From assembly GCA_040755095.1 (NCBI GenBank), contig JBFMBH010000002.1, positions 1 through 46,607 of the forward strand: a stretch of DNA of 46,607 nucleotides. Direction: 5' to 3'. This stretch comes from Thermodesulfobacteriota bacterium (GTDB lineage Bacteria; Desulfobacterota; Desulfobulbia; Desulfobulbales; JBFMBH01). Each line of letters starts with the position of its first letter. Position 1 is the first letter of the stretch. The position numbers were made by a program, and so were the translations under genes. Below the pieces are notes generated by a model, which made no database searches, had not been told where the DNA came from, and saw only the letters and a list, made by a program, of their open reading frames with translations. Shown piece after piece: positions 1-6,841 of this stretch.

Positions 1-1367
1 GTGCTTTCCCCGATCCCCTGGGTGGTGAGGGCGGCGTCGTAGATCTCCCAGAGCCGGCAGCCTTCGACCAGGGTGTCGTGGGCGTTGTTCCAGAACTCGA
101 CCCCGTTGCCGTAGCGCAGCTCGCCGTCGCCCCCCATCTGATCCCCGCCGCCGATGAAGGAGAAGTCGCAGTTGCGCACCACGATGTGGTGGGTGTCGCC
201 GCCGCCGATGCCGTGCGCCCCGCCGTAGCGCAGGTCCAGGTCCTGGTAGACGATATGGTGCTGGCCGGTCTCGTCGATGATATGCCGGCTCAAGGCACAC
301 TCCAGGTCGCCGTAATGACGGGCCGGGTTCTCGGCGGAATAGACCTTCAGCTCCCAGTTGTCCTCGTCGTACCAGAACTCCCCCTGGCTGGACAGCTCGC
401 TCTCCTGCCAGCGCTTCAGGCCACTGGACCGGCTCTGGCCGACAATGATGTTGCCGACATCGGCAAAGAGCAGATCCTTGGCGGAGAATTCCTTGACGCT
501 CAGGGAGTCCACAAAAAACGTCGCGCCAGCCGGCAGGGCGCCGCCCAGATAGAAGGTGATCCGGGCATCGGCGGTGGTCCGCTCCACCCGGTAGAGCACC
601 CGGTAGGTCTGCCAGTCGCCGGTGATGGTGGGCGAAAAGGCCGAATTGGCGTAGACGATGCGCTCCCAGGGCGGGGCATCCGGCATGAGCACAATGCTGT
701 GGACCGTAAAATCGGCGCTGCTCCTGGCCCGGAAGGAGAGCTCATAGGAGGTCCCGGCCTGGACAGCGAACCTCTCCGTAGTGAAAAGCTGGATGTCGGT
801 GGCCGCGGTGCCGCTGGCCGCACAGGCTATGGAGTAGCCGGCCGGCGCGCTGGCGAAGACATCTGTATCCCGGCCCGCGCTGCCGCTCGCCCCGCCCTCG
901 GCGGCAAAATGGGTATGCCAGCCCTCGGCGCTGGTCTCGAAGCTCGGATTGGCCAGATGCTCCCCGTCCAGGAGGGGCGGCCTGGTGGTGGCCCAGATAG
1001 CGCCGCCCTCGTGGCGCCAATGGCCTTCCTGGCTCTTGGCCATGGAGCCGAGAAAGAGCGGTTTGTCACCGGTGCCATAGGCGCCGTAGGTGATGGCACC
1101 CGCCTCGCTGCCGCTTTGGGGGGCAAGCCACTCCCGCCAGACCCCGCCCCGGGCGAAAAGCACGGTGTCCCCGGGCGAAAGCGGGGTGGTATTCACCTTG
1201 CCGATGGTCTGCCAGGCGGACTGGGGAGAGGTGCCCGCGGCCGCGTCGGAGCCGTGGAAGGCGTCCACATAGTAGGTGGCGGCCCAGGCACCGGTCCGGA
1301 GGTCAGGACCGGCGACGAGGATGACGAGGACAAAGAGAACAAGAGCCCCCTTGCACGGTGATCCCAT
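1..1367 (-). CDS. secreted right-handed beta-helix protein (3' end outside window)
   Basis: The reading frame is open from an ATG at 1367 to the window edge, about 455 codons without a stop. An AAAGGAGG ribosome site sits 5-6 nt before the ATG. The N-terminus has a hydrophobic signal segment (ALVLFVLVILVAG), then the pattern TYYVDAFHGSDAAAG...SAWQTIGKVN...PGDTVLFARGGVWRE typical of secreted parallel beta-helix polysaccharide-active or surface proteins. A middle part (about residues 125-270) resembles a carbohydrate-binding-like beta-sandwich (NPSFE...GWHTHF...SYELSFRARS). The end visible here has beta-helix turns with short repeats such as HHIVYQDLDLRYGG and HHIVVRNCDFSFIGGG. It is probably exported and binds or cleaves a polysaccharide; the enzyme class cannot be told because the C-terminal part is missing. 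Confidence 0.88.
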   Translation of the reverse strand, partial: MGSPCKGALVLFVLVILVAGPDLRTGAWAATYYVDAFHGSDAAAGTSPQSAWQTIGKVNTTPLSPGDTVLFARGGVWREWLAPQSGSEAGAITYGAYGTGDKPLFLGSMAKSQEGHWRHEGGAIWATTRPPLLDGEHLANPSFETSAEGWHTHFAAEGGASGSAGRDTDVFASAPAGYSIACAASGTAATDIQLFTTERFAVQAGTSYELSFRARSSADFTVHSIVLMPDAPPWERIVYANSAFSPTITGDWQTYRVLYRVERTTADARITFYLGGALPAGATFFVDSLSVKEFSAKDLLFADVGNIIVGQSRSSGLKRWQESELSSQGEFWYDEDNWELKVYSAENPARHYGDLECALSRHIIDETGQHHIVYQDLDLRYGGAHGIGGGDTHHIVVRNCDFSFIGGGDQMGGDGELRYGNGVEFWNNAHDTLVEGCRLWEIYDAALTTQGIGES

Positions 1368-1455
1368 ACGCCCCTCCTTTGCCGAAGGCTGGCGGCAGTC
1401 AGGACCCGGTGGGCCGGTGGTGCCGCTTGGTGTCTGTCAGCCCGTCCGTCCGTCC

Positions 1456-3171
1456 CTACCGGATGTAGCCTTCCCGGCGCAGGTAGAGGAGCACCTCCTC
1501 GGCCGCCTCGTCGGGGGTGTTCTCCGAGGTGTCGATGCGGACCTCCGGGCTTTCCGGCAGCTCGTAGGGGTCGTCGATGCCGGTCAGGCCGCGGACAATG
1601 CCGGCCCGGGCCTTGGCGTACAGGCCTTTGCGGTCCCGGCCTTCGCAGACCGCCAGCGGCGTCGCCACATGCACCTCGATGTAGCCGCCGTACTGGCTGA
1701 TGAGCCGGCGGTTCTCCCGCCGGGATTCCCGGTAGGGGGCGATGGGCGCGCACAGGGCGATGCCGCCGTTCTTGGTGATCTCGGAGGCCACAAAGCCGAT
1801 GCGGGTGATGTTGAGGTTGCGGTCCCGGCGGGAGAAGCCCAGCTCCGAGGACAGGTTCTTGCGCACCACGTCGCCGTCCAGGAGGGTCACCGGCCGCTCG
1901 CCCAGCTCCATGAACCGGGTCAGGAGCACCCGGGCGATGGTGGACTTGCCGGAGCCGGAAAGCCCGGTCATGAAAACCGTGAAGCCCTGGCGGGAGCGGG
2001 GGGGATAGGCCCGGCGCAGGACCTCCACCACCGCCGGCGGCGAGAACCAGGCCGGGATATCGAGCCCATGGGTGAGACGCCGCCGCAGCTCGCCGGCGGC
2101 CAGGGCCTCCAGGGGGTGGTCGTCCTCGCTGATCTCGTCCACCGGCACGTACTGGGCCCGGGCCGGCAGGAAGACCATGGGTCTGAGCGGCACCGGTTGG
2201 ACGCCGATCTCCTCCTGGAATTGGCGGATATGGGCGAGGGCTGCCCCCCGGGGGTAGTGCCGGGGCTGGTCCGAGACCGCGTGGGGGTCGGCATGGTCAG
2301 CCGCCACCATGAAGTGGCTGCAGCCGTAGTTCTTGCGGATGAGGGCGTGCCACAGCGCCTCCCGGGGCCCGGCCCTGCGCCTGGCCAGGGGAATGAGCCC
2401 CAGGAGCACCGAGCCCGGCGGGTAGGTGCCGACAATGGCGTCGTAGCAGCGCACCCGGGCGTAGTGGTCGATATCGCCCGGGTGGGTGAGGCCGACGATG
2501 GGCTGCAAGAAGATGTGGGCGTTGTGCTCCCGGGCAGCGACCAGGGTGATCTCCTTGTGGGCGTTGTGCAAGGGCTTGGTGGTGTCGAAGGCCAGAACCC
2601 GGCGCCAGCCCAGCTTCTGGAAATAGGCCCGGGTCTCGGCCGGGGTCAGGCGCAGGAGCTTGTAATCGTAGTGGATGGGCAGCTGCAGGCCGGCCACCGC
2701 GCCGGCCACGTACCAGTCGCCGTGCTCGGTAAGAAGGGCGGCCACCCCGGGGTGGGTCATGTCGTCGGTGCCGAAGACCAGCCGCGCCTCGGCCCGTTTG
2801 TCCGGCTGCCAGACCTCGGTGACGGTCAGCACCGCCAGCATGAAGCCTTCCAGATCCCGGAGGGCGACCCGGGTGCCCGGGGCCAGCTCACGGGCGGTGG
2901 CGGCGCTCACGTCCAGGCAGACCGGCAGCGGCCAGACCAGGCCGTCCGGCAGCCGGCTTTCGGTGAGCACCCGCTGGCAGGTCGCCCGGTCCATGTAGCC
3001 GGTGAGGGGGGAGAAGGCGCCGGTTGCGAGCAGCTCCAGGTCGCACAGCTGCCGCTGGTTGAGATCGATGGAGGGGAAGTCGACCGACTCGGCCTTGAGG
3101 CGGGCCTGTTCCTCGGCATCGACCAGCAGGTTGACCAGCCGGCCGCCGTGGGGCTCGACGAGATGACCCAT
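1456..3171 (-). CDS. sat/cysC: SAT / APS-kinase fusion with degenerate ATP sulfurylase active site
   Basis: The 571-aa protein is an ATP sulfurylase-like domain (about residues 1-385) fused to an adenylylsulfate kinase domain (about 395-571), the same build as the bifunctional enzymes of Geobacter-like bacteria. The kinase half looks intact: P-loop GLSGSGKST (403-411), LLDGDVVRKNL, LNITRIGFVASEI, APIAPYRESR and KGLYAKARAG. The sulfurylase half does not. The QTRNPxHRAH motif reads DTTKPLHNAH (residues 196-205), and the GRDHAGPG motif reads AADHADPH (from 290). The two HxxH histidines (202, 205) remain, but the arginines that hold sulfate in characterised enzymes are gone. I chose the ATG at 3171 over the GTG at 3189 because AGGA lies 8 nt upstream and homologues begin near the LVEPHGG segment. 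The kinase may make PAPS from APS supplied elsewhere. The first domain is either structural or acts on another oxyanion (inference). Confidence 0.9.
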   Translation of the reverse strand: MGHLVEPHGGRLVNLLVDAEEQARLKAESVDFPSIDLNQRQLCDLELLATGAFSPLTGYMDRATCQRVLTESRLPDGLVWPLPVCLDVSAATARELAPGTRVALRDLEGFMLAVLTVTEVWQPDKRAEARLVFGTDDMTHPGVAALLTEHGDWYVAGAVAGLQLPIHYDYKLLRLTPAETRAYFQKLGWRRVLAFDTTKPLHNAHKEITLVAAREHNAHIFLQPIVGLTHPGDIDHYARVRCYDAIVGTYPPGSVLLGLIPLARRRAGPREALWHALIRKNYGCSHFMVAADHADPHAVSDQPRHYPRGAALAHIRQFQEEIGVQPVPLRPMVFLPARAQYVPVDEISEDDHPLEALAAGELRRRLTHGLDIPAWFSPPAVVEVLRRAYPPRSRQGFTVFMTGLSGSGKSTIARVLLTRFMELGERPVTLLDGDVVRKNLSSELGFSRRDRNLNITRIGFVASEITKNGGIALCAPIAPYRESRRENRRLISQYGGYIEVHVATPLAVCEGRDRKGLYAKARAGIVRGLTGIDDPYELPESPEVRIDTSENTPDEAAEEVLLYLRREGYIR

Positions 3172-3293
3172 GATGGCGATCCTGAGCACGAAGGGGTGGA
3201 AGAAAAGGAGAGGTCGACGCCCCCCGGGGGGACGCCGACCACAGATCCTATGGTAGTCGGTTCAGGCGGGGCTGTCCACGGCCCCGGCCGCGG

Positions 3294-3719
3294 CTAGGCG
3301 ATCTCCAGCAGCTGGATCTCGAAATTGAGGTGCTTGCCGGCCAGGGGAGGGTTGGCATCCAGGGTTACCTGCTGCTCGCCGACGCTGGTGATCGTGACGA
3401 CAATGATCTCACCGTTCGGGCTGCCCATCTGCAGCTGCATGCCCATCTCCGGTACGATGTCCGGCGGGAACTGGCTCCGGGGCACGGCCATCTCCATCTC
3501 AGGATGGCGAAGGCCGTAGGCCTGTTCCGGGGCCAGCCGCACCGTCCGGCTCTCACCGATCTGCATGCCGGTGACCGCCTGGTCGAACCCGGCAATGACG
3601 TGGCCGCTGCCGATGGTGAACTGCAGGGGCTCCCGCCCCAGGGAGGAATCGAAGACCGTGGCATCATCCAGCCGGCCGGTGTAGTGCACCTTGACCTTGT
3701 CACCTGACTTCGCGTGCAT
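3294..3719 (-). CDS. FKBP-type peptidyl-prolyl isomerase, SlyD-like
   Basis: The 141-aa protein begins at the ATG at 3719, with AAGGAG 7 nt upstream; a longer open frame to 3812 has no comparable site. The N-terminus KSGDKVKVHYTGRLDDATVFDSS and GSGHVIAGFDQAVTGMQIGE are the two halves of an FKBP fold. Between about residues 68 and 120 lies the insert-in-flap segment found in SlyD-type isomerases. The C-terminus (NPPLAGKHLNFEIQLLEI) closes the FKBP sheet. There is no histidine- or cysteine-rich metal-binding tail as in E. coli SlyD. No signal peptide is seen, so it probably acts in the cytoplasm on nascent or stressed proteins. It lies 104 nt upstream of the SAT/APS-kinase gene on the same strand, but nothing ties their functions. 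Confidence 0.93.
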   Translation of the reverse strand: MHAKSGDKVKVHYTGRLDDATVFDSSLGREPLQFTIGSGHVIAGFDQAVTGMQIGESRTVRLAPEQAYGLRHPEMEMAVPRSQFPPDIVPEMGMQLQMGSPNGEIIVVTITSVGEQQVTLDANPPLAGKHLNFEIQLLEIA

Positions 3720-3849
3720 GAAGCATCTCCTTTTGTCTTTGCTGGAACATCCCGAAGGTGTGGCGAAAAACGCGCCGCGTGAGTGGCCGCCTGGTCTGCT
3801 CTGAAGAAACATCGGTCACCAGGGCGGGTTTTCGGGCACCCATCGTGAC

Positions 3850-4003
3850 GCGCCCCGCCCATGGCAACCTACATGTCCCCTGACTCCCATGGACCCCTGG
3901 GACTTATAGGACCTATAGGACCAATAGGACCTGTGGGACCTGTGGGAGACCACCATGGCGGACTTCCGGCGTTTCATCCAGTTGGGTGCGCCCCGCCCAT
4001 GGC
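3850..4003. repeat. 16-bp direct repeats flanking the 9-bp tandem array
   Basis: The identical 16-mer GCGCCCCGCCCATGGC occurs at 3850-3865 and again at 3988-4003. The pair brackets about 122 bp that contain the 9-bp tandem array. This could mark an inserted or amplified cassette, or a dispersed repeat with matching ends. Confidence 0.7.
3891..3944 (+). repeat. six-unit 9-bp tandem repeat, collagen-like if translated
   Basis: Six 9-bp units of the form GGACCTATA / GGACCAATA / GGACCTGTG follow each other without gaps. The period is three codons. In the frame of the ATG at 3861 the units read G-P-L, G-L-I, G-P-I, G-P-I, G-P-V, G-P-V, a Gly-X-Y pattern. The small open frame (3861-4082) has no convincing ribosome site or conserved domain, so I treat the array as an intergenic minisatellite, with a short expressed peptide as a weak alternative. 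Confidence 0.75.
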
Positions 4004-4172
4004 GACTGTCGCCACGCGCGCCCCGGCCAGGAGCTGTTGCCGAGCGGCACCCGGCGCCGCCGCCGATCCGGTAGCACCCTAACACGGCTGATTCCCGGTG
4101 CCAAGCAGGGGCAGTTCCCCCGGATGCGCCGGCCGCCCGGTGCGCGGCACCTTCGTGGACCGTGAGACCGGG

Positions 4173-4202
4173 TTGACAAGCCGCGGCTGGTCACGGCATA
4201 AC
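4173..4202 (+). promoter_or_regulatory. candidate sigma-70 promoter of the V-ATPase locus
   Basis: A perfect TTGACA (4173-4178) is followed after 18 bp by CATAAC (4197-4202, 4 of 6 to consensus). A transcript from here would start near 4209 and carry a leader of about 180 nt before the subunit B gene. That leader contains the inverted repeat at 4240-4328. Confidence 0.4.
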
Positions 4203-4239
4203 GGGAGCAGCCGGCCTTGCCATGAAGAAACGAACCGCA

Positions 4240-4328
4240 GAATGTCCAACAAGGAATTTCGAAGGGAGAAGGGACCGGCCTTGACGTTCCAGATCAGTCC
4301 TGCCGGTTCCTTCTGCGGTTGGACATTC
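4240..4328 (+). repeat. long nested inverted repeat in the leader of the V-ATPase locus
   Basis: The outer arms GAATGTCCAAC (4240-4250) and GTTGGACATTC (4318-4328) are perfect complements. The inner arms AAGGGACCGGC (4269-4279) and GCCGGTTCCTT (4302-4312) pair at 10 of 11 positions. There is no U-run after it. It could fold in the 5' leader of the operon, or be a copy of a dispersed intergenic element. Confidence 0.65.
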
Positions 4329-4387
4329 CTTGCTCGACATTCGATATTCGCTGTTCTTTCCTCCTGTGCCGGCTCCGGAGATCAATC

Positions 4388-5755
4388 ATGCCCCTGCCGT
4401 CCCGCATGCTCATCCGTACCCGGGTGCTGGCCATCGTCGGCAACCTGCTGACGGTGCGGGCCTCGGGTGTGGGCTACGGCGAGCTGGCCATGGTGGAGAA
4501 CCCGGACGGCGAGCGCTCCCTGGCCCAGGTGGTGGAGCTTGACGCCGAGCGGGTCTCGCTGCAGGTCTTTGCCGGCGGCCGCGGCCTGTCCACCGGCGCC
4601 ACGGTGCGCTTCCTGGGCCATCCCATGGGCGTGACCTACTCCCCCCATATCCTGGGCCGGATCTTCGACGGCGCCGGCCGACCCCGGGACGGCGGTCCGG
4701 AGCTGGCCGGTGAGCCGGTGGTGGCCATCGGCGGCCCCACCATCAATCCCTTGCTGCGGGTGCTGCCGAAGCGGATGATCCACACCCGCATCCCCATGAT
4801 CGATCTTTTCAACTGTCTGGTCGAAGGCCAGAAGATTCCGATCTTTTCCGTGTCCGGCGAGCCCTACAATGCCCTCTTGGCCCGCATTGCGGTGCAGGCC
4901 GACGCCGACGTGGTGGTCTTTGCCGGCCTGGGCCTCATCTTCGATGACTTCCACCATTTCCGCACCGTGTTCCAGGACGCCGGGGTCCTGGGCCGCACCA
5001 TCATGTATGTCAACCTGGCTTCGGACCCGGTGGTGGAGCGGCTCCTGGCCCCGGACCTGGCGTTGAAGGTCGCCGAGCGGCTGGCGGTGGAGGAAGGCCG
5101 GCGGGTGCTGGTCCTCATGACCGACATGACCGCCTATGCCGACGCCATGAAGGAGATCGGCATCGCCATGGAGCGGGTGCCGGCCAACCGGGGCTACCTG
5201 GGAGACCTGTACAGCCAGCTGGCCCAGCGCTACGAGCGGGCCTGCGAGCTGAAAGGGGCCGGCTCGGTGACCATCCTCACCGTCACCACCATGCCGGGCA
5301 ACGATGTCACCCACCCGGTCCCGGACAACACCGGCTACATCACCGAGGGCCAGTTCTACCTGCACGACGGCATCCTCGACCCCTTCGGCTCCCTGTCGCG
5401 CCTCAAGCAGCAGGTGATCGGCAAGACCACCCGGGAGGACCACGGCCAGGTGATGAACACCATGGTCCGCCTCTACGCCGACAGCCAGGAGGCCCAGCGC
5501 AAGGAGGCCATGGCCTTCGAGCTGTCGCCCTACGACCGCCAGGCCCTGCGCTTCGGCAAGCTGTTCGTCCAGCGCTTCATGGCCATCGATCAGGATCTCG
5601 ATCTGGATTCCGCCCTCAACCTGGCCTGGCAGACCATGGCGGAGTGCTTTTCGCCGGAGGAGCTCCTCATGAAGGAATCCCTGGTGGACAAGTACTTCCC
5701 GGCTGAGGGCCGCGAAGGCACAGAGGCCCAGATTAAGCATGACCGGGTGGAGTAG
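4388..5755 (+). CDS. ntpB: V-type ATP synthase/ATPase subunit B
   Basis: The 455-aa protein is the non-catalytic nucleotide-binding-fold subunit of the V1 head, which alternates with subunit A. Diagnostic segments are the N-terminal beta-barrel (VLAIVGNLLTVRASGVGYGE), GRIFDGAGRPRDGGP, IHTRIPMIDLFNCLVEGQK, the LVLMTDMTAYADAMKEI region and PDNTGYITEGQFYL. It has no P-loop, as expected for B. I chose the ATG at 4388, with GGAG 7 nt upstream, because the protein then begins just before the family's usual N-terminal barrel; the frame extends back to 4319 without homology. It is the first gene of the rotated V-ATPase locus. Its last codons (KESLVDKYFPAEGR, then a divergent tail) are echoed at 6776-6841, so this 3' end was probably remodelled by an insertion. 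Confidence 0.97.
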   Translation: MPLPSRMLIRTRVLAIVGNLLTVRASGVGYGELAMVENPDGERSLAQVVELDAERVSLQVFAGGRGLSTGATVRFLGHPMGVTYSPHILGRIFDGAGRPRDGGPELAGEPVVAIGGPTINPLLRVLPKRMIHTRIPMIDLFNCLVEGQKIPIFSVSGEPYNALLARIAVQADADVVVFAGLGLIFDDFHHFRTVFQDAGVLGRTIMYVNLASDPVVERLLAPDLALKVAERLAVEEGRRVLVLMTDMTAYADAMKEIGIAMERVPANRGYLGDLYSQLAQRYERACELKGAGSVTILTVTTMPGNDVTHPVPDNTGYITEGQFYLHDGILDPFGSLSRLKQQVIGKTTREDHGQVMNTMVRLYADSQEAQRKEAMAFELSPYDRQALRFGKLFVQRFMAIDQDLDLDSALNLAWQTMAECFSPEELLMKESLVDKYFPAEGREGTEAQIKHDRVE

Positions 5756-5883
5756 TCTGGCCCGGGGTGGGCAAGAAGGAGAAAATAACTCATGCTGGCG
5801 GGATGGTCCGGTCACGCTCCAACCCAGCCCATCTACAAGAAGTTCAAGAGCATGAGAGACTCTTGAGAAACAACAGCCCCAGA

Positions 5884-5897
5884 GCGGACTTCCGGCG
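5884..5897 (+). repeat. 14-mer shared with position 3958
   Basis: GCGGACTTCCGGCG occurs here and at 3958-3971, in both cases in intergenic DNA next to other repeats and flanking the subunit B gene. It may be part of a dispersed intergenic element. Confidence 0.5.
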
Positions 5898-5928
5898 GTC
5901 ATGCCATTCAATCGGAAGCGCAGATGAA

Positions 5929-6002
5929 GGATGGGTGGAGGCGACCGCCGCAACCCATCAGTCGGCCGGAGCGAGATGGGTTGCGCTGCGCTCCACCCAT
6001 CC
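5929..6002. repeat. palindromic intergenic element (ATGGGTGGAG / CTCCACCCAT type)
   Basis: The left arm starts GGATGGGTGGAG and continues to CGCAACCCATC. The right arm, GATGGGTTGCGCTGCG then CTCCACCCATCC, is its near-complete reverse complement, with a loop of about 15 nt. I know this type of element as a common dispersed intergenic palindrome in many Gram-negative genomes. Its position between ntpB and the toxin cassette fits a recent DNA gain. Confidence 0.75.
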
Positions 6003-6062
6003 TACCCTGCTGGGGGGGGAGAAAAGAAGGCCTGCGGCAAACAGTACAGGAGGCTGACAGAG

Positions 6063-6359
6063 ATGGCACGAATACAGATTGAGGCGGACGCCCAGGGGGC
6101 TGTGCTTGATATGGTCAAGGAGGCCATTGCGGCGGAGATCAAGCGGCTGGAAATCGGTCTGCTCAGAACGGAGCGTCTGCTGGCCGAGAGGGAGAAGAAA
6201 TACGGCATATCCTCCGAGCTCTTCCTGGAACAATATGCGGCGGAGGACCTGGCAGGAGGAGATCAGGAGTACATGGAATGGGCGGGAGAGGTGCAGATCC
6301 TGGCGCGAATCACCGACGACCTGCGACGACTCAAGGCCATCGAATATGTTGCTCACTGA
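6063..6359 (+). CDS. small helical protein, probable partner (antitoxin) of the TumE-like protein
   Basis: The 98-aa protein starts at the ATG at 6063, preceded by AGGAGG about 10 nt away. It is charged and predicted mostly helical (VKEAIAAEIKRLEIGLLRTERLLAEREKKYG), with an acidic middle (EDLAGGDQEYMEWAGE). I do not recognise a DNA-binding domain in it. It overlaps the following TumE-like gene by 14 nt, so the two are almost certainly co-translated. By position it is the likely antitoxin or partner; that is inference from gene order, not from a domain. It sits inside the V-ATPase locus but has no visible link to ATPase function. Confidence 0.75.
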   Translation: MARIQIEADAQGAVLDMVKEAIAAEIKRLEIGLLRTERLLAEREKKYGISSELFLEQYAAEDLAGGDQEYMEWAGEVQILARITDDLRRLKAIEYVAH

Positions 6360-6765
6360 GTACGCGGCCAGGCTGGCGAGGATCGTGGACGATTTCTCCC
6401 GGACGGGTCTCATCGTGGATTCCTCTATCGCCGTTGATAGTCGAGCCCCCAAGATCGGGGTCGTTCGTGGCGCCATAACCTTTGCGGATGAGTCCCGGCT
6501 CTTCCTCACGGAGTACCTCGACCTCAGGTACAGGCCGGAGAAGCTCTCGTATGCCTTCCAGTATCAGGACGGGCAGGGAGCGCTACGCTTCCGCTACGAC
6601 AATGCACGGCATAAGCCGGCACTCTCGTGTCCTGATCACAAGCATCTTGGGGACGGCAGCACAGTGATTGCCAGGCCTCCGGAGCTGGAAACCATTCTCG
6701 TCGAGATCATGGACGACTTCATGGATATCCGCTGCCCAGAGGGCAAACATCCCTGTATCGGATGA
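6346..6765 (+). CDS. TumE-family (DUF6516) toxin-like protein
   Basis: The 139-aa protein has the DUF6516/TumE signature: an N-terminal helix, a strand-rich middle ending in YAFQYQDGQGALRFRYDNA, and the histidine-rich PDHKHLGDG motif. Members of this family are annotated as toxins of toxin-antitoxin modules. I chose the ATG at 6346 because it overlaps the partner gene's stop at 6359, and the frame before it is not protein-like. The pair lies between V-ATPase genes B and D. Just after this gene is a second copy of the end of ntpB, so the cassette seems to have inserted in the 3' end of that gene. Confidence 0.82.
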   Translation: MLLTEYAARLARIVDDFSRTGLIVDSSIAVDSRAPKIGVVRGAITFADESRLFLTEYLDLRYRPEKLSYAFQYQDGQGALRFRYDNARHKPALSCPDHKHLGDGSTVIARPPELETILVEIMDDFMDIRCPEGKHPCIG

Positions 6766-6775
6766 GCTATGAGTA

Positions 6776-6841
6776 GAGGAGTCTCTGGTGGACATATACT
6801 TCCCGGCTGAGGACCGGCTGGCAGCAGGAGGGAAGGGGTGA
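6776..6841 (+). pseudogene. duplicated 3' end of ntpB (insertion scar)
   Basis: The frame ending in TGA at 6839-6841 reads EESLVDIYFPAEDR followed by LAAGGKG. The genuine ntpB end at about 5668-5712 reads KESLVDKYFPAEGR. Eleven of 14 residues match, and the DNA is clearly homologous (CTGGTGGACA..TACTTCCCGGCTGAGG in both). A stop codon at 6770-6772 closes the frame upstream, so it is not expressed as B. Its TGA overlaps the GTG start of subunit D (GTGA), the kind of coupling expected of the original B/D junction. The simplest reading is that this is the ancestral B tail, left behind when about 1 kb entered the gene. Confidence 0.8.

Larger units (their letters stand above)
3720..4172. other. 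intergenic region with repeats, no gene recognised
   Basis: This region separates the minus-strand FKBP gene from the plus-strand V-ATPase locus. It holds a 9-bp tandem repeat, a pair of 16-bp direct repeats and a 14-mer shared with position 5884, described separately. The open frames here look like by-products of high G+C content. Confidence 0.6.
5756..6062. other. inserted intergenic segment between ntpB and the toxin cassette
   Basis: This stretch has no gene I can support. It contains the 14-mer at 5884 and a palindromic element at 5929-6002. It probably came in with, or around, the toxin/antitoxin-like pair. Confidence 0.5.

Noticed and set aside
1276-3297. 673-aa plus-strand open frame
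   Set aside because: It is antisense to the SAT/APS-kinase gene and has the same low-complexity composition as other shadow frames.
3891-3944. CRISPR array
   Set aside because: The 9-bp units are directly adjacent with no spacers, and there are no cas genes in the window.
3861-4082. 73-aa collagen-like gene
   Set aside because: The Gly-X-Y part is only six triplets long, no ribosome site is visible, and the rest of the frame is not protein-like. Kept as a repeat.
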